Assembly: GCA_027494165.1 (NCBI GenBank)
Contig: JAOSJM010000001.1
Coordinates: 868,001 to 932,000, forward strand
DNA length: 64,000 bases
Direction of reading: 5' to 3'
Source of the DNA: Acidimicrobiia bacterium
Lineage (GTDB): Bacteria > Actinomycetota > Acidimicrobiia > IMCC26256 > JAOSJM01
Part shown: positions 58,411 through 64,000 of the stretch, piece by piece
Layout: each line of letters opens with the position of its first letter
How positions within the stretch are numbered: position 1 is the first letter of the stretch
The notes under the pieces: generated by a model
Databases searched by the model: none
Seen by the model: only the letters and a program-made list of their open reading frames with translations
What the model was told of the DNA's origin: nothing
Program-made: the position numbers and the translations under genes

Positions 58411-59448
58411 GTGGAGCGGACCCCGCTGACCGTGGCCCTGGAGGGCGCGACGCCCGCCTCCGACCTGGGGGTCGAGGTGGCCGGGCACTACGGCGACCCG
58501 GCCGCCGAGCTGCGGGCGCTGCAGGAGGACGCCGGGGTCGTGGACCGCTCCGCGCGCGGAGCGGTGCTGGTGTCGGGGCCGGACGCCCTCCCGTTCCTCC
58601 ACAGCCTCGTCTCCGCCGACGTGGCCGGCCTGGGCGACGGGGAGGGCGCCCACGCGCTGCTGCTGAGCCCCCAGGGGAAGCTCGACGTCGACCTCCGCCT
58701 GCTGCGGGTGGGGGAGGAGTGCTGGCTCGACGCCGAGGTCGGCCAGGGTCCGCGACTGGCCGGGTCGCTGCACCGGTTCCTCATCCGGGTGGAGGTGGAG
58801 GTCACGGACCGCAGCGAGGCCTGGGGGGAGCTCGCGGTGCGGGGACCGGCGGCGCCGGCCCGGGTCGCCGAGGTCACGGGGGTCGAGCCGCCCGACTCCC
58901 CCCACGCCCATGTCGCCTGGGGTGATCTGCGGGTCGTGCGGGCGGGGTCGCCCGGCCGGACGGGGATCGACGTGGTCGGGCCGGTCGGGGCCCTGGCCGG
59001 GGCGTGGGAGGCGCTGCGCGGCGGGGGTCCGCTCGGCGGGGCTGGCCGCTCTCGAGCGGGCCCGGATCGAGGCCGGGGTGCCCCGCCAGGGCCACGACCT
59101 CGACGAGCGGACGATCCCCCAGGAAGCCCTCCTCGAGCGGGACGCGGTGTCGTTCACGAAGGGCTGCTTCCTCGGCCAGGAGCTGGTGTGCCGCATCGAC
59201 ACCCGGGGGCACGTGAACCGGTACCTGCGCCGGCTGCGCGTCCTGGGCGGTGCGCCCCGGCGGGCGCGGAGGTGGTCCGGGACGGGCGTGGCGTCGGGGT
59301 GGTGACCAGCGTGGCCGACCCGATCGAGAGCGAGGGTCCGGCTGCCCTGGGCTACGTCCGCCGGGAGGTGGAGCCACCCGCCGAGGTGCTGGTGCGCTGG
59401 GAGGGCGGCGAGGCTCCCGCCGTGGTGGAGGCGGTGCGCGAGGGCTGA
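58411..59448 (+). CDS. ygfZ: YgfZ/GcvT-type folate-binding protein (two apparent frameshifts)
   Basis: About 345 aa. The diagnostic YgfZ motif KGCFLGQE is present (FTKGCFLGQELVCRID). The N-terminal region VVDRSARGAVLVSGPDALPFLHSLVSADV matches the GcvT fold. YgfZ proteins use tetrahydrofolate and assist assembly or repair of some Fe-S enzymes. The frame shifts at G5 59023-59027 (one extra or two missing) and C4 59255-59258 (one missing). The GTG at 58411 is the likely start. It follows trpE by 103 bp, so it may share its transcript, though the functional link is not obvious. Confidence 0.75.
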   Translation: MERTPLTVALEGATPASDLGVEVAGHYGDPAAELRALQEDAGVVDRSARGAVLVSGPDALPFLHSLVSADVAGLGDGEGAHALLLSPQGKLDVDLRLLRVGEECWLDAEVGQGPRLAGSLHRFLIRVEVEVTDRSEAWGELAVRGPAAPARVAEVTGVEPPDSPHAHVAWGDLRVVRAGSPGRTGIDVVGPVGALAGAWEALRGGGPLGGAGRSRAGPDRGRGAPPGPRPRRADDPPGSPPRAGRGVVHEGLLPRPGAGVPHRHPGAREPVPAPAARPGRCAPAGAEVVRDGRGVGVVTSVADPIESEGPAALGYVRREVEPPAEVLVRWEGGEAPAVVEAVREG

Positions 59449-59472
59449 CCGCCGCCTCCTGGCCTTCCCCGG

Positions 59473-59515
59473 GTCGGTGCGGATCCGGGGTCCACGGCCC
59501 CGATTCCGCGCCGAC
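59473..59515. terminator. hairpin between convergent ygfZ and sensor-kinase genes
   Basis: Two 18-nt arms (59473-59490 and 59498-59515) with 15 of 18 matched pairs enclose a 7-nt loop. It sits in the 86-bp gap where the genes converge, so it is probably a bidirectional terminator. Confidence 0.65.
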
Positions 59516-59534
59516 CGAGGCGTACCGGGGGTGC

Positions 59535-61109
59535 TCAGGTCCCCGGGGGCCGGTCGGGCCAGGCCGGGGCCAGTGCGGGTCCCGCGGAGGGTGGCCCTAC
59601 CGAACCCTCGGCGCGCGCCGCCGCCAGGATCGGGAGGCGGACCACGAACCGCGTGCCCTGGCCCGGGCTCGACTCGACCCCGACGGTGCCGCCCATGGCG
59701 CCGGTGAGCTCCCGGACGATGGCGAGGCCGAGGCCGGTGCCCACCCGCCGGCCCGGGATCCGCCGCGACGTGTAGAGCCGGTCGAAGACCCGGGGGAGGT
59801 CCGCGGGGTCGATGCCCGGGCCGTCGTCGACGACCCGGATCTCGACCTCGTCGTCGCGCGTCCCGACGCCCACCGTGACCGCCGCGGCGGCGTACTTGAG
59901 GCCGTTCTCGACGAGGTTGGCCACGACCTGGCCGAGCCGCTCGGGGTCGGCCTCGGCGGGGATCGGACCGTCGCCCTCCATCGCCAGGCTCACCCCGGCT
60001 TCCTCGGCGGCCGGGACGAACGCCTCGGCGGAGGCCGTGACGACGGCGGCCGCGTCGACGGCCCGGGGCCGCAGGGAGAACTCGTGGGCGTCGAGCCGGG
60101 CCAGGTCGAGCAGGTCGGCCACCAGTCGCTCGAGTCGCCGTGACTCCGACGCGATGACCTCCGCGGCCCGGACCCGTTCGGTCGCGCCCTCGATCGCGCC
60201 GTCGGCGATGGCCTCCGCGTACCCCCGGATGGAGGTGAGTGGCGTGCGCAGGTCGTGGGAGACGCTCAGCAGGAACTCCCGCTCCAGCCCGCGGGCGTGC
60301 TCGAGCTGGGCCGCCATGTCGTTGAGCGTGGCGGCGAGGCTCGCCATCTCGTCGTCGGCGCCGGTCCCCACGTCGACCCGGGCGGAGAGGTCGCCCGCGG
60401 CGATCGTCGCCGCGGTCTGCTCGACGGCGGCGAGGGGGCGGGTCATCCGGCGGGCGAGCCACCAGGAGATGAGCAGCGCGACGAGCAGCGTGGACGCCGC
60501 GGCGAACAGGAAGAACGGCCCGATCCGCCCCAACGGGTTCGGGTCGAGGTCCCTGGTGAGCACGAGGGCGGCGGTGCCCTCGGGGGCGACGAAGATCGGC
60601 TCGGCCACGAAGACGGTCCGGCCGATCCGGCCGTCGACCGCGTCCCCCGAGACGAGCGCGGTGGTGTCGAGGTCCTCCCAGTCGAGGCCGGCGGGGAGCT
60701 CGAACACGGTCTGGAGCTCCTCGTCGCGCAGGAGCCCGACGGCCTCGCCCTGGCGGGGCGCCGGGAGGCCGTCGGGCCCGAGCAGCAGCACGTTCGCGTC
60801 GCTGAACCGGGCGGCCCGGGCGATGTTGCGCAGGGAGGCGAGGAACGCCCGGATGTCGTCGCTGAGCGTCGCGGCTCGACGGGCCACCTCCCCCTCGCCG
60901 GCCTCGACCCCGGCGGCGGTGGCGCGGACGAGGGCGCGCATGCTCTCGGCGATCTCGGGGGCCTGCTCGTGGAGCTCGTCGAGGGCGGCCTGGCGGTCGG
61001 TGGCGCGGGCCAGGCCGAAGGTGACCGCGGCCGTCACCACCAGCACCGCGACGGAGAGCCCGGCGAGGGCGACGAGGAGGCGGGCGCGGAGGCGGGAGCG
61101 GCGGGTCAC
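59535..61109 (-). CDS. two-component sensor histidine kinase
   Basis: 524 aa. Membrane helices at about residues 10-34 and 198-218 enclose a ~165-residue extracytoplasmic sensor region. A HAMP domain follows (RRMTRPLAAVEQTAATIAAGDL). The H-box FLLSVSHDLRTPLTSIRGYAEA contains phospho-His285, then come NLVENGLKYA (N-box), VDDGPGIDPADLPRVFDRLY and GTGLGLAIVRELTGAMGG (ATP lid). The last ~20 residues are Pro/Ala-rich. The GTG start overlaps the stop of the response-regulator gene (GTGA), so the pair is co-translated. The stimulus is unknown. Confidence 0.94.
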   Translation of the reverse strand: MTRRSRLRARLLVALAGLSVAVLVVTAAVTFGLARATDRQAALDELHEQAPEIAESMRALVRATAAGVEAGEGEVARRAATLSDDIRAFLASLRNIARAARFSDANVLLLGPDGLPAPRQGEAVGLLRDEELQTVFELPAGLDWEDLDTTALVSGDAVDGRIGRTVFVAEPIFVAPEGTAALVLTRDLDPNPLGRIGPFFLFAAASTLLVALLISWWLARRMTRPLAAVEQTAATIAAGDLSARVDVGTGADDEMASLAATLNDMAAQLEHARGLEREFLLSVSHDLRTPLTSIRGYAEAIADGAIEGATERVRAAEVIASESRRLERLVADLLDLARLDAHEFSLRPRAVDAAAVVTASAEAFVPAAEEAGVSLAMEGDGPIPAEADPERLGQVVANLVENGLKYAAAAVTVGVGTRDDEVEIRVVDDGPGIDPADLPRVFDRLYTSRRIPGRRVGTGLGLAIVRELTGAMGGTVGVESSPGQGTRFVVRLPILAAARAEGSVGPPSAGPALAPAWPDRPPGT

Positions 61110-61774
61110 GGCTCCAGCCGGTAACCGACTCCCCGCACGGTCGTGATCGTGGCCGCGTCCCCGAGCTTCTTGCGCACCTGGGCGATGTGGACGTCGACGG
61201 TGCGGGCGTCGCCGAACCAGTCGTAGCCCCACACGCCGTCGAGGATCTGCTGGCGGCTGAGGGCGAGCCCCGGGCGCTCGGCGAGGAACCGCAGGAGGTC
61301 GAACTCCTTGGTCGTGAAGTCGACGGCGCGGTCACCGACCCGGACCTCGCGCCGGCCCACGTCGACGGTGACCGTCCCCGCCTGCACGACCTCGGGCGCG
61401 GGTCCGCCGTCGGTCCGGCGGAGCACGGCCTTCACGCGGGCCACGAGCTCGGCGGGCGAGAACGGCTTGGCGACGTAGTCGTCGGCCCCCAGCTCGAGGC
61501 CGAGGACCCGGTCGACCTCGGAGTCCCGGGCCGTCAGGAAGATGACCGGGACCTGTGAGGTGGCCCGGATGCGGCGGCACACCTCGAGGCCGTCGACGTC
61601 GGGAAGGCCCACGTCGAGCACGATCAGGCGGGGCCGGTGGTCGCGGACGGCCGCGAGGCCGCCCTCGCCGGTCCCGGCCTTGTGGACGCGGAACCCCTCG
61701 CGGGCCAGGTAGATCTCGACGAGGTCGGCGATGTTCGGCTCGTCGTCGACGACGACGACCGTTCCCTTCTCCAT
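61106..61774 (-). CDS. OmpR-family response regulator
   Basis: 222 aa. The receiver domain has Asp10-Asp11, phospho-acceptor Asp54 (LIVLDVGLPDVDG), Thr81 and Lys103 (ADDYVAKPFSPAEL). The C-terminal winged helix spans about 125-222, with DFTTKEFDLLRFLAERPG and VDVHIAQVRKKLGD recognition region, ending RGVGYRLEP. It controls transcription in response to the overlapping sensor kinase; targets are unknown. The gene starts 95 bp from the end of the GH1 gene; no clear -10 with standard spacing is seen there. Confidence 0.95.
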   Translation of the reverse strand: MEKGTVVVVDDEPNIADLVEIYLAREGFRVHKAGTGEGGLAAVRDHRPRLIVLDVGLPDVDGLEVCRRIRATSQVPVIFLTARDSEVDRVLGLELGADDYVAKPFSPAELVARVKAVLRRTDGGPAPEVVQAGTVTVDVGRREVRVGDRAVDFTTKEFDLLRFLAERPGLALSRQQILDGVWGYDWFGDARTVDVHIAQVRKKLGDAATITTVRGVGYRLEP

Positions 61775-61868
61775 GGGTCATCATGCTCGCGCCGTGGGCG
61801 CGCCCGGCGTGTGATGGAGACGTGAGGAGAGTGTGAAGCCGGCGGCCGGGACGCGCCCGGGCCGCGCG

Positions 61869-63044
61869 CTAGCGGTCGAGCCGGTTGGCCCGGGCGACCC
61901 CGCCGAGCCACCGGGCGCTCGGGCGGGGACGTCGCTCGAGGGTCTCGCGGTCGATCCCGATCAGGCCGAAGGTCGGGCCGTACCCGAAGGTCCACTCGAA
62001 GTTGTCCATCGCCGACCAGTAGTAGTAGCTGCGCACGTCGATCCCGTCGTCGAGGCAACGGCCCAGGCCCGTGAGGGCCTCGGTGACGTACTCGACCCGC
62101 TCGGCGTCGTCGTTCGTCGCGATGCCGTTCTCGGTGACGTGGATCGGCACCCCGGGGGCCATCTCCGCCGTGCGCCGGACCGTGGCCTCGAGCGCCCGGG
62201 GCCAGTACTCGTAGCCCATGAGCGTGGTCTTCACGCCCTCCTCGGGGCCGAGCATCCCGTGGGGCCCGATGCGGAAGCGGGTGTACATCTGGGCGCCGAC
62301 GAAGTCGTCGCCCCGGGCCTCCTCCAGGAACACGTCCTCGAGGTCGCGCCGGGCGGTGGCCATGAGCTCCTCGCCGCCCTCGGCCGCCTGGAAGTCGCCG
62401 AGGGCCACGGTCATCCCGGCCGGTGCGTCGCCGGGCCCGGCCTTCACCGCCTCGTAGGCGAGGCGGTGGCCCCTCAGCATCACCTCGTTGGCCCGCTGGT
62501 AGGCGCCGGCGTCGGAGCGGCCCGGGGGGAAGGCCGCGAACAGGTAGCCCATGAACGACACCATGTTCGGCTCGTTGATCGTGCACGACAGGCCGACGAG
62601 GTCGCCGAGGTGGGCCGCGGCCCGCTCGCAGAACCGGGCGAACCGCTCGGCGGTGGCGGGGTTCTCCCATCCGCCGTCGGCCGCGACCCAGCGAGGACTG
62701 GTGAAGTGGTGGTAGGTGAGCGCGGGCAGCAGGCCGTGCTCGTGGCACGTGGCCAGCATCCGGCGGTAGTGGTCGAGCGCGGCCCGGGAGATCTCCCCCT
62801 CCTCGGGCTCGATCCGGGACCACTCGAGCGAGAAGCGGTAGGAGCCGAAGCCCAGCTCCGCGATCAGGGCGATGTCGGACGGATAGCGCCACAGATGGTC
62901 GCACGCGTCGCCCGAGGGCTCGGCGCAGGGCGACGCCGGGTCGTGCTCCCAGGCCCACCAGTCGTTGTTCCAGTTGCCGCCCTCGACCTGGTGGGCCGCG
63001 GTGGCCGTGCCCCAGACGAAGCCGTCGGGGAAGGAGATCGTCAT
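61869..63044 (-). CDS. GH1 family glycosidase (beta-glucosidase-like)
   Basis: 391 aa (beta/alpha)8 glycosidase, slightly short for GH1 (about 400-480). FVWGTATAAHQVEGG is the N-terminal signature. YRFSLEWSRIEP and acid/base Glu158 in TINEPN follow, then nucleophile Glu305 in VTENGIATNDD and YYYWSAMDNFEWTFGYGPTFGLIGID. No signal peptide, so cytoplasmic. It hydrolyses beta-glucosides or related sugars; exact specificity unknown. The ATG at 63044 is 8 nt after TACGAT. It is divergent from trpC. Confidence 0.9.
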   Translation of the reverse strand: MTISFPDGFVWGTATAAHQVEGGNWNNDWWAWEHDPASPCAEPSGDACDHLWRYPSDIALIAELGFGSYRFSLEWSRIEPEEGEISRAALDHYRRMLATCHEHGLLPALTYHHFTSPRWVAADGGWENPATAERFARFCERAAAHLGDLVGLSCTINEPNMVSFMGYLFAAFPPGRSDAGAYQRANEVMLRGHRLAYEAVKAGPGDAPAGMTVALGDFQAAEGGEELMATARRDLEDVFLEEARGDDFVGAQMYTRFRIGPHGMLGPEEGVKTTLMGYEYWPRALEATVRRTAEMAPGVPIHVTENGIATNDDAERVEYVTEALTGLGRCLDDGIDVRSYYYWSAMDNFEWTFGYGPTFGLIGIDRETLERRPRPSARWLGGVARANRLDR

Positions 63045-63107
63045 GAGCGCGGATCGTATTCCTCCGGAACGGGGGCAAACGGGAACCCGGCAATAGACTG
63101 CGCCGGG
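63045..63107. promoter_or_regulatory. divergent leaderless promoter pair (GH1 / trpC)
   Basis: TACGAT on the minus strand is followed after 8 nt by ATG 63044. TAGACT on the plus strand (63094-63099) is followed after 8 nt by ATG 63108. No clear -35 boxes are visible. Confidence 0.45.
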
Positions 63108-63905
63108 ATGAGCGTCCTCGGCCGGATCCTCGACGGCAAGCGTGAGGAGGTGGCGCGCCTGCGCGCCCCCCAGCGGCGGACCCGGCTCGCGGAGGAGCTC
63201 GCCGGCGCGCCGCCGGTCCGTGACCTCACCACCGCCCTCCGGGGGCCCGGCACGGGCCTGGCCGTGATCGCCGAGATCAAGCGCCGCTCGCCGTCGAAGG
63301 GGGACCTCGCTCCCGACCTCGACCCCGCCACCACGGCCAAGGCCTACGCCACGGGTGGTGCGGCGGCCCTCTCGGTGCTCACCGACGGGCCCTGGTTCGG
63401 AGGTTCGCCCGACGACCTCCGTGAGGCGCGAGCCGCGGTGGAGCTGCCCGTGCTCCGCAAGGACTTCGTCGTCGACCCCCTCCAGCTCGACGAGAGCCGG
63501 GCCATGGGCGCCGACGCCACGCTGCTCGTCGTGGCGGCCCTCCCCGACGACGGGCTCGTGCGCGAGCTCCTCGCCCGGGCGGCGGATCTCGGCCTCGCCG
63601 CCCTCGTCGAGGTCCACGACGAGCCGGAGCTGGACCGTGCCCTGGCCGCCGGGGCCGGGATCGTCGGGGTCAACTGCCGCGACCTGCGCACCTTCGGGGA
63701 GGACCTGGCCGTGGCCGAGCGGCTCGCCACCCGGCTCCCCGACGGAGTCGTCCGGGTGGCCGAGAGCGCCGTACGCTCCCCGGCTGACGCCCGCCGCATG
63801 GCCGACGCCGGCTTCCACGCCGTCCTGGTGGGCGAGGCCCTCGTGCGGGCCGACGACCCGATCGCTGCCGTCCGGGCCCTGGTGCGGGCCGAGAAGGGAA
63901 GGTGA
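63108..63905 (+). CDS. trpC: indole-3-glycerol-phosphate synthase
   Basis: 265 aa monofunctional barrel. [15 protein letters not shown] carries the catalytic Lys and Glu-Ser-Pro motif. [41 protein letters not shown] and [14 protein letters not shown] follow, then the phosphate-binding [29 protein letters not shown]. It closes CdRP to indole-glycerol phosphate. The stop TGA is overlapped by a possible trpB2 GTG at 63902 (GTGA). trpD and trpF are not seen in this window. Confidence 0.95.
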   Translation: MSVLGRILDGKREEVARLRAPQRRTRLAEELAGAPPVRDLTTALRGPGTGLAVIAEIKRRSPSKGDLAPDLDPATTAKAYATGGAAALSVLTDGPWFGGSPDDLREARAAVELPVLRKDFVVDPLQLDESRAMGADATLLVVAALPDDGLVRELLARAADLGLAALVEVHDEPELDRALAAGAGIVGVNCRDLRTFGEDLAVAERLATRLPDGVVRVAESAVRSPADARRMADAGFHAVLVGEALVRADDPIAAVRALVRAEKGR

Positions 63906-63907
63906 CC

Positions 63908-64000
63908 GTGCGTTACCAGCTACCGTCCGACCGGATGCCCACCGCGTGGTTCAACGCGGTCCCGTCCCTGCCCGAGCCGCTGGCGCCGCCGCTGCACCCG
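63908..64000 (+). CDS. trpB: tryptophan synthase beta chain, TrpB2 type (N-terminus only)
   Basis: 31 codons before the window ends. [30 protein letters not shown] matches the start of TrpB2-type beta chains (pattern: a Trp-Tyr/Phe-Asn followed by Leu-Pro-x-Pro-Leu-x-Pro-Pro), not the shorter TrpB1 N-terminus. GGAAGG 5 nt upstream supports the GTG at 63908; GTG 63902 overlaps the trpC stop and is an alternative. The enzyme condenses indole and serine. Confidence 0.7.
   Translation, partial: MRYQLPSDRMPTAWFNAVPSLPEPLAPPLHP

Overview
The window reads as chromosomal DNA of a very GC-rich actinobacterium. It encodes FbiA (coenzyme F420), MshD (mycothiol) and an AftD-type arabinosyltransferase, and it has SARP, FtsX and DUF222/HNH proteins. 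Many start codons lie directly behind a TANNNT -10 box, i.e. leaderless. Acidimicrobiia is my best guess from content and gene order; there is no 16S or other decisive marker. I see no phage, transposase, integrase or CRISPR array.

Layout. 1-2.6 kb: fbiA and a SARP/AfsR regulator cut by the window edge. 2.6-6.6 kb: a three-gene operon of two paralogous FAD oxidoreductases around an SCP-2 protein, behind a promoter with a CRP-like palindrome. 6.6-15.5 kb: a GT-C-like membrane protein, DUF3467, an SDR, an orphan FtsX permease and bifunctional PutA. 15.5-18.9 kb: tRNA-Val(GAC) and a leaderless acyl-CoA operon (enoyl-CoA hydratase, two acyl-CoA dehydrogenases). 18.9-24.5 kb: a tRNA 3'-half fragment that forms the very end of aftD, then a methyltransferase. 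24.5-30.6 kb: fasciclin lipoprotein, solitary aceE, small acidic protein, nitroreductase, amidase, tRNA-Val(CAC). 30.7-36.4 kb: a coiled-coil/degenerate-ATPase/zinc-finger protein, an unknown protein, a YyaL-type protein. 36.4-45.8 kb: acyl-CoA ligase, YeeE/YedE transporter, C69 peptidase, SDR, the mshD-rlmN-membrane protein operon, nth, an Eis-like acetyltransferase. 45.8-64 kb: hisD-hisC-hisB-hisA, unrelated genes, hisI-trpE-ygfZ, a two-component system, a GH1 glycosidase, trpC and the start of trpB2. hisH and hisF are missing from the cluster.

Quality caveat. About 30 apparent single-base frameshifts break at least 14 otherwise well-conserved genes. Nearly all are a missing G or C inside a G/C run. 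This pattern points to homopolymer under-calling in the assembly, not to pseudogenes. I therefore annotate each such locus as one gene and give the suspected run.

How the genes relate. The his/trp genes form a near-canonical amino-acid block with tight GTGA/ATGA overlaps. The acyl-CoA genes (15.6-18.9 kb, 36.4-38.1 kb, and the thioesterase at 53.4 kb) with PutA and AceE suggest a heterotroph using lipids, proline and pyruvate. The FAD/SCP-2 operon is the best candidate for uncharacterised chemistry, and the 30.8-33.6 kb protein is the oddest single architecture.
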